Origin: JAJFUV01 sp964384215
GTDB lineage: Bacteria; Acidobacteriota; Terriglobia; Bryobacterales; Bryobacteraceae
Direction of reading: 5' to 3'
Assembly: GCA_964384215.1 (NCBI GenBank)
Contig: CAYLLB010000014.1
Coordinates: 1-64,000 of the forward strand
DNA: 64,000 nucleotides
Position 1 is the first letter of the stretch. Each line of letters begins with the position of its first letter. The translations under genes and the position numbers were made by a program. The notes below the pieces were generated by a model, which saw only the letters and a program-made list of their open reading frames with translations, did no database searches and had not been told where the DNA came from. Positions 31,723 through 40,611 of this stretch are shown one piece after another.

Positions 31723-33702
31723 CTACCTGGCCCACACGGCAATGTCGTCGAGTTTGCCTTCGAAGGTGGCGTCCGCCCTGTTGCATCCACCGAACCAGAG
31801 GCGGCGCGATGCCGGCACGAGTCCAGCTTCGCCGCGCAGCACAGGCTCGTCGTTCAGCAGTATCGTAGCGGTATTCCTCGTCCTGATCAGTTTCAGGTGA
31901 TACCACTGGCGCAGCACAAGCGGGACCTCTCCGCGCAAGGCCAGGCCGCCGTTTTCGAAGATCAGGCGACCCTCGCCGTCGAGGGCGAGCCGGTCGCCTT
32001 CGCCGCGCGAAAACAAGTAGCCCGTCACGGGCCGCATGCCGGTGGGCATGCCGTTCCAAAACCAAAACTCGACGGTGTAGCGGTCGCCGGAAAGCGGGAG
32101 ATCGGCCCGCATGCGTCCTCCGGCAAAGTGGATGGCGCGGCCTGGCGGCGCGTGGCCGTCCAGGTAGAGAGCCACGCTGCCTTCGACTTCCGCAGCGTAG
32201 CCGTTCCGGGAAGCGTCGCGCAGCCGGGTGCCCTCCAGATCGTCCATGGGCCAGTAAGCGAGCAGCTTCGACCGCAGCGCCGCCCGGGCGGTTTCGAGCA
32301 AAGGTTCGTGGGCAGTCCTGCGCTTCGTACCGCGCAACTTCTCCAGCATCTCCAAGAGCTGTTCGGCCATCACCGGTTCCGCTTTCACCTCCAGGCCAGC
32401 GGTTCGCGCGGGCCAGGTCGTGTAGCCGCCCAGCGCGTGCTGTTCCGGCGGCGGAATGTAGCCTTCGGCGCCATTGGCCAGTTCGATGTTGAAGGTGTGC
32501 CCAAACGGGCTCCTGGCCTTGATCTTTAGCCCCGTGATGGCAAAGACCTCGGCGGGGAAAGCGGTAATGCCCAGATCCCCGATGCGCAGCGCCTGCAGTT
32601 TGAGCCTCCGCGAAGGCTCGTCGTGGAGCAAGACCTGTTCGCGGGCGTAGACCTGCTCCATGGTCCGGGGCGGGGCATCGCCAAGCCGGGCGAGAACGTC
32701 GCGCGCCCATTTGAGGCGCGCCTGATCCGGCGCGCGGCGGGAAAGCTCGATTTCGGTTTCCAGCATCCCCAACAAAGCCGTGCCCTGGTAACGAACTCCG
32801 CGCAGCGCCTGCCGCACGATGGCGGCCATTTCGTCGGCATACTTGGACGGATCTGTGGTTTGCTTCGGACGGCTGTAGTCCATCCAGTGCTGGTCTCCGG
32901 CGGTGCCCTGCGACATGATGGCGACACCCGCCTGCGGCGTCAACAACTCCGAGAAATCGCCGAAGTAATCCGGAGCCACCGCGCCGCCACGTTCCCCCAC
33001 GTAATGCATCGAGTAGTTCGCCAGCAGCGCAATGGGGCGTCCGTCGCGTGCGCGGAACGCAACCAGCGACAACTCCGGATCTGTGGGGCCCGCGGGGCCG
33101 ATGAAATCAGGATTCTGATAGCCGGGATGCATATTGGCGCGCATCGTGAGGCCGCCGAAGGGGTCTTTGCGCATCTTGTCCGGACGAAGAATCCAACGCC
33201 GGCAATGAGTATGGTCCGGCGCTTCGACAGAAGTCCAACCCACTTGCGCCGGGATGAGGTTCCGAGCCGCGGCTGCGATGGCCTGTGCGATCGAAGTCTC
33301 CACCATCGTGGCGTATTCCGGAACTGGATCCGTACCCAGCGCTCCCATAACCGGCGGCGCCGAGTGCGTGTGCGTGGCGGAGACCAGCATGAACTGGGGC
33401 GCGATGCCGGTGGCGTGGGACGCGGCCAGTTTGGCCCGGTCCAGCATTTCCCGCGGCATCATGAGCGTATCCACCACCGCGATGGCAAGGCGCGTCGAAC
33501 CATCGTCCAATACGATGGCCCGCGCACACAGCCTGCCGCGGACCTTGGACGGGTACGCCGGGAAGAAGTTGCCACTGATCGCGATGGGCAAAATCTTCGG
33601 CGTCACGTCCACCTCCGCGGCGCCGGCGCGAAACACCCGCGGCACCGCGGATGCGCTGCGCAAGGGGAGCATCGCCGCCAGCAACACTACGGCAAATCTC
33701 AT
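31723..33702 (-). CDS. Ceramidase-like protein fused to a concanavalin A/LamG-like domain
   Basis: A 659-aa exported protein (signal MRFAVVLLAAMLPLRSASA). The first two thirds match the neutral ceramidase-like family (FRAGAAEVDVTPKILP, SATHTHSAPPVMG, IMSQGTAGDQH, ANGAEGYIPPPEQH). From about residue 475 a LamG-like jelly-roll follows (LAYWPMDDLEGTRLRDASRNG, YTVEFWFWNGMP, KLDDIAVWAR), a module that binds glycans. It is a paralogue of the 468-aa protein at 26.4 kb but carries this extra domain. The alpha/beta hydrolase gene starts five bases after its stop, so the two are coupled. Confidence 0.82.
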   Translation of the reverse strand: MRFAVVLLAAMLPLRSASAVPRVFRAGAAEVDVTPKILPIAISGNFFPAYPSKVRGRLCARAIVLDDGSTRLAIAVVDTLMMPREMLDRAKLAASHATGIAPQFMLVSATHTHSAPPVMGALGTDPVPEYATMVETSIAQAIAAAARNLIPAQVGWTSVEAPDHTHCRRWILRPDKMRKDPFGGLTMRANMHPGYQNPDFIGPAGPTDPELSLVAFRARDGRPIALLANYSMHYVGERGGAVAPDYFGDFSELLTPQAGVAIMSQGTAGDQHWMDYSRPKQTTDPSKYADEMAAIVRQALRGVRYQGTALLGMLETEIELSRRAPDQARLKWARDVLARLGDAPPRTMEQVYAREQVLLHDEPSRRLKLQALRIGDLGITAFPAEVFAITGLKIKARSPFGHTFNIELANGAEGYIPPPEQHALGGYTTWPARTAGLEVKAEPVMAEQLLEMLEKLRGTKRRTAHEPLLETARAALRSKLLAYWPMDDLEGTRLRDASRNGYAAEVEGSVALYLDGHAPPGRAIHFAGGRMRADLPLSGDRYTVEFWFWNGMPTGMRPVTGYLFSRGEGDRLALDGEGRLIFENGGLALRGEVPLVLRQWYHLKLIRTRNTATILLNDEPVLRGEAGLVPASRRLWFGGCNRADATFEGKLDDIAVWAR

Positions 33703-33712
33703 GGAGTGCGCC

Positions 33713-34543
33713 TCAAGCGGAGGCGATGACCTTGTTCAAGTGCGCCAGACTGCGTTCGCCCTGTTCCGGGGTTCCGCACTCCACCGACAACACGCCGCTG
33801 AAGCCGTGTTTCGAAATGATGCTCACCACGCGCCCCCAGTCCACCACGCCGTCGCCGCACGCGCAGCCCACCGGCGTGCCGGTGACCTTGCCGCGCTCGG
33901 CGTCGGAGTGCTCCACGGAGATGTCCTTGGCGTGCATGTGCACCAGGCGCGGCCCGATCCGCTCCAGCGCTTCGTAGATGTCCTCGCCCGCCAGGTATGC
34001 GTTGCCCGTGTCGTAGTTCACACGCAACAGGGGATGATCTACCAGCGTGGCGATCTTCATCAAACCGTCGGTGGTTTTCGAGATCGCCTGGTGCGGTTCG
34101 ATGCCGATCGAAATGTTATAGCGCTCCGCCACGCGCAGCACGGTCTTGAGCGTGTAGCGCATCACGGTCCAGATTTCGTCGTCGGCGATCCAGCTCGGGC
34201 GGTAGCTCTCGTCGGTGTTCACCACGGGCGCTTTCAGAACATACGCGAACTGGATGGCGCGCTGCAGGTACATGACGCTCACCTCGGGCCGCATCAGCGG
34301 GCAGTGCGCGCTGACGGCCGAGGCCTCCACGCCATTCTGGTCCAGGATGTCCTTGATGAAGTGCGGGTCCTCTTCCATGGAGACGGAATGATAGTAGCCC
34401 GCCTCGCTCATCAACTCGCGGCCGGTGTGCAGCATCGGCTCGACGAACTTGTAACCCATCCGGGCGGCCCACTCGACGCCAACAGGGAAGGGCTTCTCGG
34501 ACTTCCGCACGAATTCCAGATTCAATCCGGGTGCGATGCTCAT
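33713..34543 (-). CDS. TIM-barrel sugar phosphate isomerase/epimerase-like protein
   Basis: A 276-aa xylose-isomerase-like TIM barrel with no signal peptide. Metal-ligand regions include KFVEPMLHTGRE, SIGIEPHQAIS, LLRVNYDTGNAY, LVHMHAKDIS and VLSVECGTPEQGE. ATG 34543 overlaps the Gfo/Idh/MocA stop as ATGA and has GGAG ten bases before it; an in-frame start 21 bases earlier lies inside that gene. The coupling implies a shared pathway such as ketose or inosose epimerisation. It repeats the gene pair seen at 23.7-26.2 kb, but here without a leader. Confidence 0.87.
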   Translation of the reverse strand: MSIAPGLNLEFVRKSEKPFPVGVEWAARMGYKFVEPMLHTGRELMSEAGYYHSVSMEEDPHFIKDILDQNGVEASAVSAHCPLMRPEVSVMYLQRAIQFAYVLKAPVVNTDESYRPSWIADDEIWTVMRYTLKTVLRVAERYNISIGIEPHQAISKTTDGLMKIATLVDHPLLRVNYDTGNAYLAGEDIYEALERIGPRLVHMHAKDISVEHSDAERGKVTGTPVGCACGDGVVDWGRVVSIISKHGFSGVLSVECGTPEQGERSLAHLNKVIASA

Positions 34544-35724
34544 AAGCTCCACTCCTTCTTCCACTCCACTCTGCGATTCTCGATGTAAGCGATGTTGGCG
34601 ATGTGGCAGGCCATGGCGGAATAGTGTCCGGCCTCCTCATCGCATGCAGCCGGCTTGCGCGAGCGAACCGAATCCAGCCAGTTGGCCACGTGCAGGTCCG
34701 GCGTCGGTCCGGCAGTGATTTCCTCTTTACCCTTACCGGAGGCGGGCATGAAGCGGTAACCCCAGCGGAAGATGTTGAGGCGTCCTTCCGTGCCCATGAA
34801 CACGATGTCCTCGCTTTCCTTGCGGATCAGGTCCGTCACATTCGCTTCGAAGGTCACCAGAAGATTGTTCGGATAGTGCAGAACGGCATTGATGTTGTCG
34901 GCGGTGTCACGGTCTTCCTTGGGCAGTGCGATGGTGCCCATGCACACTGCGGCCAGCGGCTGTTTCACCTTCATGTACCAGTGCACAACGTCGATCATGT
35001 GCACGAACAAGCCGCCCATCTGCGCGTTGGTCGAATAGTCCCAATAAACGTAGTGATTGAAGTAGCGCTTGGGATTCCACGGTACTCTCTTCAGGTGGCC
35101 TTGGCACACATCCCAATCCATCCCGGCCGGCTTCTGCTCCATACCCGGCGGTGGCGCCATGTTGCGATAGGCGCTGTTGCCGTTCCAGATGGTGCGGACC
35201 ATGGTGATGCGTCCCAGCTTCCCGGTGTCCACGAAACGTTCCTTGGCTTCGCCGAAATGCGGGTGCGACCGCTGCTGCGTGCCCGTCTGCAGAATGCGCT
35301 TGTTTTCGCGCACGGCACGCACGATGCGGTGGCCTTCCATGGGGTGCAGCGTCATGGGCTTTTCGACGTAGAGATCCTTGCCCGCCTGGCACGCAGCCAC
35401 GGCGATGGGGCAGTGCATGTGATCCCATGTCGCGATGATGACGGCATCGATGTCCTTGCGGTCGAGCAACTGGCGGTAATCGACGTACTTGGCGAGCGTC
35501 GTTCCGGCCACTTTCTCAGCGCGGTCGCGCTGCACATCGTAAGCGTCGGCGACGGCCACCCATTCGATGCCGCCGGCCTTGTTCGCGCGTTCCATCAGGT
35601 AGCGCCCTCGTCCGCCGCTGCCGATGATGCCCAGGCGGATTCGATCGTTGGCGCCCTTGACGCGGGCGGCGCTGGCCGCCGTGAGAGCGCCTACAAAACC
35701 TCTGCGAGTAACGTTATCCGGCAT
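34540..35724 (-). CDS. Exported Gfo/Idh/MocA-family oxidoreductase
   Basis: A 394-aa dinucleotide-dependent oxidoreductase. Twin-arginine-type leader NVTRRGFVGALTAASAA; Rossmann start IRLGIIGSGGRGRYLM; EKPMT motif with its lysine (DLYVEKPMTLHPMEG); and a substrate domain containing GGLFVHMIDVVHWYM. This length is normal for the family. It is translationally coupled to the epimerase-like gene downstream (ATGA) and probably supplies or takes its product. The exact sugar is unknown. Confidence 0.9.
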   Translation of the reverse strand: MPDNVTRRGFVGALTAASAARVKGANDRIRLGIIGSGGRGRYLMERANKAGGIEWVAVADAYDVQRDRAEKVAGTTLAKYVDYRQLLDRKDIDAVIIATWDHMHCPIAVAACQAGKDLYVEKPMTLHPMEGHRIVRAVRENKRILQTGTQQRSHPHFGEAKERFVDTGKLGRITMVRTIWNGNSAYRNMAPPPGMEQKPAGMDWDVCQGHLKRVPWNPKRYFNHYVYWDYSTNAQMGGLFVHMIDVVHWYMKVKQPLAAVCMGTIALPKEDRDTADNINAVLHYPNNLLVTFEANVTDLIRKESEDIVFMGTEGRLNIFRWGYRFMPASGKGKEEITAGPTPDLHVANWLDSVRSRKPAACDEEAGHYSAMACHIANIAYIENRRVEWKKEWSL

Positions 35725-35796
35725 GTAGTCCCTTCTTCTCCGGCTGCCGCCTCAAAGGGCGAGCGTGCCTCGGGGTATTCTACCTTGCCGCGCGGG

Positions 35797-37812
35797 CTAC
35801 CGCCAGATGTCCACGCCCATCTCGGCGAACTGCGCGCCGGCATTGAGGAAGTGCGCTGTGATCCAGAAAACGGTCCACTCCTCGCGATAACCGCCGCGCA
35901 GCCCCAGCACATCCCCGGTGTCGCCGCGCTGAGCGTAATTGGTGTGGTGCGGTTGCTCGCCCTGGCTGCCGTAGGGGTCGATGATCTGTCCGCAGGTGCG
36001 GAACATCAGGATGCCCATGCGCTTCAGGTCTTCGCGCTTCAGGATCTCGCCCATGCGATATACCGCCGGCGCCATGATGACGCCGTAGACATCGATGTGC
36101 TGGTTCTGCGGGGAAACCACGGTCCAGCCGCGCGTGCGGAAGCGGTGGTCGCGCAGGCGCCCGGCGGGTAGGTCGATGTCCCACACCACGACATAGCTCA
36201 ACACCACGTCGCAGGCGTGCTCGGCCCACTTGAGGTGCCGGGGATCACCGGTCGCCTCATATAACGCCAGGAAGCCCTCAAAGGCAGCCCAGGCTCCTTC
36301 CTTGTCCTCGCTCTGCGCATCCAGCGTGCCGCCCCAGTAAGGCTCGCGCATCGAGAGATGACGCGCCGCGTAAACCTCGCCCGCTTTCAACGCAGCTTGC
36401 ATATACGTCTTGTTCGCAAACAGCCCGGAACTGGCCACCAGCGGTGCGATGAAAAATCCCTCGGCGGTGGAGAGCGGCTTCCAATCCGGCGACAGGATCC
36501 GTGCCGTGTGAAAGTCCGCCGCCTTGCGCAGGAAGACCTCCCACTTCGACGTATCCGCACCCGATGCGCGGCCCACGCGGATGGCGCGCGCGAAGTTCAT
36601 CATGGCCTGGCCCTGCGAAAGCGGCTCATGGTGCGACCATTCGCCTTTGTCCACCGTGTACCAGGTGTGGAATCCGCCGTCGTAAAATTGCGCGCCGCTC
36701 AGGAAATCGAGCGAGCGCTTTGCCATGCTCGTGGCTTCCGGCGCGTTCAGGCCTCTACCCAGCACTTGCAGCGCATAGCCGAGGGAGTCCGCCTGCCCGC
36801 ACCAGCCCATCACGAAGATGTCGCGGTCCGGATACTTGTTGAAGCCAGCAACGGGGCCGCGCACGCGCCACCGTGATTTTGCGTAGCGGTACTTGTCGCG
36901 CAGGATTTCCGGGAAGCCCGGCAGGTCCTCGACGTACCACGGCGCGAACAGACGCGCCGATGTGCGCACCGGAGTCTGGAATCCCGTGCCTTCACGCGCC
37001 ACGGGGAAGGCCTCCAGGTAAAAGGTCTTTTCGATGATGGCGCCCGCCGGGACATCCAGGTAGGCTTCATCGTAAGGTTTGAAGCCGGGCTGTATGGCTT
37101 TGATGACGCTGCGCTTCCCGTTGGAGGCGCACGGGCCGGATAGCGCCACCAGTTCCGCACCCGCCTCTCGCTCAACGACTCCGAGCGACCACCACTGGTC
37201 CTTGATATGGCCGAACGGCGCGGGCGATGGCACGGTGTGCAACGCCATGCCTCGAGCCGTGTCCAGTTCGGTGTAGGCGAAGGGCATGGGGTAGCGGTGC
37301 TCTTCATAGATGGCCTCTTCGCCCGGCTTGCCGGTGAACACCGGTACTTTGCCGCTGCGGGCACCCGACGGATTGCCGTAATAGAGAATGCCCGGCAGCA
37401 GCAGGTTCGCTTTGTGGGCAGATGCGTGAAATCGCACCGAAAGCGTCACCTTCTTTGCAGTGCCGGGGCCTCTCCACTCGAAGCGACGGACGGCCTTCAC
37501 GATGCCGCCGGCGGGCCGATAGGCGTCGCGAAGCTCCCACGTGCCTCCGCAAGCTTTCAGGCGACCCTTGACAATGGTCCAATCGCCCGCGGTTTCGATC
37601 GACTCCGGTGCGGCGTGGCGCCAATCGGCGGGCCAACCGTCGCGCCAATCGCAGGCGATGGACCACACTCCTTCAGTGGGCGTGGCCGCATAGACGCTGC
37701 CGTCCGCTAATACCTCAACGCGCTGCGCGCCCGACGGGCCGGCGACGCGAATCGACGTGGCGGCGGAAACGCTGGCAGCCAAAAGCAGGGACAAACTCAA
37801 GAAGGTACGCAT
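35797..37812 (-). CDS. Large exported protein, probable alpha/alpha-toroid glycan enzyme
   Basis: A 671-aa protein with a Sec signal (MRTFLSLSLLLAASVSAA). The N-terminal half (about 20-330) is beta-rich (RRFEWRGPGTAKKVTLSVRFHAS). The C-terminal half (about 340-670) has paired helices with aromatic loops (GFHTWYTVDKGEWSHHEPLSQGQAMMNFARA, LKWAEHACDVVLSYVV), as in six-hairpin glycosidases. No family signature is clear enough for a named activity. ATG 37812 follows GGGAGAACG; earlier in-frame starts would invade the divergent TonB receptor region. It diverges from that receptor across 47 bases. Confidence 0.55.
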   Translation of the reverse strand: MRTFLSLSLLLAASVSAATSIRVAGPSGAQRVEVLADGSVYAATPTEGVWSIACDWRDGWPADWRHAAPESIETAGDWTIVKGRLKACGGTWELRDAYRPAGGIVKAVRRFEWRGPGTAKKVTLSVRFHASAHKANLLLPGILYYGNPSGARSGKVPVFTGKPGEEAIYEEHRYPMPFAYTELDTARGMALHTVPSPAPFGHIKDQWWSLGVVEREAGAELVALSGPCASNGKRSVIKAIQPGFKPYDEAYLDVPAGAIIEKTFYLEAFPVAREGTGFQTPVRTSARLFAPWYVEDLPGFPEILRDKYRYAKSRWRVRGPVAGFNKYPDRDIFVMGWCGQADSLGYALQVLGRGLNAPEATSMAKRSLDFLSGAQFYDGGFHTWYTVDKGEWSHHEPLSQGQAMMNFARAIRVGRASGADTSKWEVFLRKAADFHTARILSPDWKPLSTAEGFFIAPLVASSGLFANKTYMQAALKAGEVYAARHLSMREPYWGGTLDAQSEDKEGAWAAFEGFLALYEATGDPRHLKWAEHACDVVLSYVVVWDIDLPAGRLRDHRFRTRGWTVVSPQNQHIDVYGVIMAPAVYRMGEILKREDLKRMGILMFRTCGQIIDPYGSQGEQPHHTNYAQRGDTGDVLGLRGGYREEWTVFWITAHFLNAGAQFAEMGVDIWR

Positions 37813-37859
37813 CGTTCTCCCAGCCAGCGTAGCATTCCGTCGGCTGAGGCAATCCTGGT

Positions 37860-40598
37860 ATGCTGAAGCATCCGAGAGCCATGAGCGGACCCGTAGTTGC
37901 ATCTATTCTCCTGTTGTTGGTTTCTTTCTCGTCGGTGCTTGCCTGCGTAAGCGGTACTGTGATGGACGTGTCCGGGGCGGCCGTGCCCAACGCCAGGGTG
38001 GAGATCCGGAATGCGGCGGGGGTGCTCGTTTGGACAGGCCGTGCCGGCGACGATGGGGGCTTTCAATGGTGCGCAGCAACGGCAGGCTATTATCAGGTCC
38101 GCGTAAACGGCGCCAATCTGGAATCGAGTGAATCGGCGGTGTATGTACCTTCGGCCGGTGCGGATGTGCAAGTGCGGATTACGCTGGGACCACCCTCGGT
38201 CTACAGCCGCATTACAGTAAGTGCGACGCGAGGAGCAATTGAGGACGCCGAGCGCTCACCGCAGATCATGTTTGCGAAAGACTTGGAAGAGATCCGCACG
38301 CGGCCCATCGCCACCCTGGGCGAGTCCCTGGCGGCGGGGCCTGGTGTGCTGGTGCAGCAGAGCACTTACGGCCAAGTGTCGCCGTTCCTGCGCGGGCTCA
38401 CCGGCTACCAGGTGCTCAATCTCGTCGATGGTATCCGTTTCAATAACTCGACATTCCGTTCCGGACCCAACCAGTACCTGGCTTTCATCGAACCCAATCA
38501 GGCGCGGCGGGTGGAAGCGCTGCTGGGGCCTACCGGCGTCCAGTACGGCAGCGACTCCCTCGGCGGCACGATCCACGTGATCACATCCCGGCCGGAATTC
38601 GAAACGGGAAGCAACCGTTGGAGGACTCACGGCGACCTGTTCGCCGGGGCCGCCAGCGGGGACCTGTCAGCAACTGGGAACGGTCGCATTACTGTCGCGG
38701 GCGAAAAGGCTTTTGTACTCATCGGAGGTTCGGGCCGCAGACACAACGATCTGCGCGCCGGCGGTGGATATGATTCGCACAATGTCTTCCACCGCTATTT
38801 CGGGATGTCTCTTGAGAGTGCCCGGGACATGCTAGGAACCCGCCAACAGGACACCGGATTCCGCCAGTATGGGTTCGAGACAAGGCTGGCTTTGCGCCCG
38901 CGAGACGGACATCTTCTGTCCCTAAACTATCACCGGGGTGTGCAAGACCAGGTGCGGGGCTACAAGGACCTGCTGGGAGGGCTGGGGCGTCTGCAATCGG
39001 ATTTCGACCCACAGGTCCTGAACTGGCTGTATGTGCGTTATGAGAGGCAGCGGCTGGGTCTTCTCGATTCGCTCACCGGGACGTTTTCGCTGAACAGCCA
39101 GGCAGATGGCACTGCCCGGCGCAACCTGCTGTACTCTGATCCGCTGACCCGGGACTGGAGCCGCGTGGACGTTTGGGGCTACTCGGCCCAGGCTGTGACG
39201 CACCGCGCCAGCCGCGCGCTGTTCAGCTTCGGGGGTGATATCTACGACGAGCACATTTCCAGCAGCCGCACCGTGACCGAACCACTCAGCGGCAAGGTGA
39301 CACGTCCCCGGCCGCTTTATCCCGACGCTTCGCGATATCAGACATACGGCGTCTTCGGCCAGGCGAACATCGATTTGACCCAGCGCCTGCGCGCCGCTGG
39401 CGGCATCCGTTACACAGGTGTGCGCTTTGCGGCTCGCCAGGATACCGCGCTCGCGATCCCGGAGTCTTCGCAGTGGTTTCGCGACTTCACCTTCCAATCC
39501 TCGCTGTCCTACCAAGTGGCTGGGCCGCTCGGTTTGCACGCAATGATAAGTCGTGGTTTCCGGGCCCCCAACCTCAACGATCTGGGGGCGCTCGGATTGA
39601 ACGACCTCGGCTACGAGATCCCGGCTTCCGCGGCTATTCCGGCCGGCGCTCTGCTGAGCACGGATTCAGGAGAGGGTGCGCTATCGAAGAACCAGGCGCT
39701 CCGGCCGCTTACCGCCGAGTCGCTGATGAACTACGAAGCCGGTGTGAGGCTCAATCTGCGGCGGCTTTACGTCCGCGCACAGGCGTTCGACGCGGAGCTT
39801 TTCGACCCGATTGTCCGGCGCACCCTGCTTTTCCCGGCGAACGCGGTGCCCACCGGGCTGGCTGGACTTTTTGTGACACCGATTCCTCCGACGGCTGCCC
39901 AACTTGCCCAGGGTGTTGTCACCGTGGCGACCGCGTTGGACTCACGGGCCGTCAAGGCCTTCGTGAATGACGGCCGTTCGCGCTATTACGGCAGCGAAGT
40001 GCTGGCCCACCTGACCCTCACTCCGCGACTGGCGCTGGAGGCAAACTACAGCAACATCCTGGGCCGGGATCTCAATCCTAATCGCAACGTCCGCCGCCTT
40101 CCTCCCCAGATGGGCGCCGTGGCGCTGCGCTACACGCCTAGCGGACGGCGCCCCTGGCTGGAGATTGCGGTCACCGCCAGCGGAGCGCAGGACAGGCTGA
40201 GCGGCGGCGACACGGATGACGAACGCATCGGGGCATCCTTCCGGCGTAGCGACATCGCTTCGTTTTTCAACGGAAGCCGTGTTGCGGCCTACCTGGATCC
40301 CGCGATTGGCGTTTTTCTCCCCACCGGCGAAACGCTGCTCCAAATCCAGAACCGCGTGCTCCCTATCGGTGCCACGGTCAACGGGGTTCGCGTCACCAGC
40401 GACGGCACGAGAGTGCCCCTCTATTTGTCCACGGCCGGATGGGCCACCTTCAACATCCGATCCGGTTTCCCGCTGGGCGAGCGCGTGCACCTGAATGCGG
40501 CGGTCGAGAATCTGCTAGATCGCAACTACCGCGTGCACGGTTCCGGAACCGACGCGCCCGGAATCAGCGCCTGGATTGGGATAGGGTACCGATTCTAG
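37860..40598 (+). CDS. TonB-dependent outer-membrane receptor
   Basis: A 912-aa outer-membrane transporter. A signal (VVASILLLLVSFSSVLA) precedes a carboxypeptidase-regulatory-like beta domain (CVSGTVMDVSGAAVPNARVEIRN, about 29-115). The plug domain follows (LGESLAAGPGVLVQQS, LRGLTGYQVLNLVDGIRFNN, ALLGPTGVQYGSDSLGGTIHV), then the barrel, which ends with the typical final strand and terminal Phe (ISAWIGIGYRF). A second ATG 21 bases downstream is a possible start. It imports a ligand, sugar or metal, by TonB energy. The divergent neighbour is an exported putative glycan enzyme, favouring a glycan ligand. Confidence 0.93.
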   Translation: MLKHPRAMSGPVVASILLLLVSFSSVLACVSGTVMDVSGAAVPNARVEIRNAAGVLVWTGRAGDDGGFQWCAATAGYYQVRVNGANLESSESAVYVPSAGADVQVRITLGPPSVYSRITVSATRGAIEDAERSPQIMFAKDLEEIRTRPIATLGESLAAGPGVLVQQSTYGQVSPFLRGLTGYQVLNLVDGIRFNNSTFRSGPNQYLAFIEPNQARRVEALLGPTGVQYGSDSLGGTIHVITSRPEFETGSNRWRTHGDLFAGAASGDLSATGNGRITVAGEKAFVLIGGSGRRHNDLRAGGGYDSHNVFHRYFGMSLESARDMLGTRQQDTGFRQYGFETRLALRPRDGHLLSLNYHRGVQDQVRGYKDLLGGLGRLQSDFDPQVLNWLYVRYERQRLGLLDSLTGTFSLNSQADGTARRNLLYSDPLTRDWSRVDVWGYSAQAVTHRASRALFSFGGDIYDEHISSSRTVTEPLSGKVTRPRPLYPDASRYQTYGVFGQANIDLTQRLRAAGGIRYTGVRFAARQDTALAIPESSQWFRDFTFQSSLSYQVAGPLGLHAMISRGFRAPNLNDLGALGLNDLGYEIPASAAIPAGALLSTDSGEGALSKNQALRPLTAESLMNYEAGVRLNLRRLYVRAQAFDAELFDPIVRRTLLFPANAVPTGLAGLFVTPIPPTAAQLAQGVVTVATALDSRAVKAFVNDGRSRYYGSEVLAHLTLTPRLALEANYSNILGRDLNPNRNVRRLPPQMGAVALRYTPSGRRPWLEIAVTASGAQDRLSGGDTDDERIGASFRRSDIASFFNGSRVAAYLDPAIGVFLPTGETLLQIQNRVLPIGATVNGVRVTSDGTRVPLYLSTAGWATFNIRSGFPLGERVHLNAAVENLLDRNYRVHGSGTDAPGISAWIGIGYRF

Positions 40599-40611
40599 TG
40601 CAGAGCCGCGA

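Noticed and set aside
31718..32710. Upstream extension of the alpha/beta hydrolase frame to a 635-aa protein
   Set aside because: The extension lies in a different frame within the ceramidase-LamG gene on the same strand, is Arg/Ala-rich and has no domain. The ATG at 31717 is right after that gene's stop.
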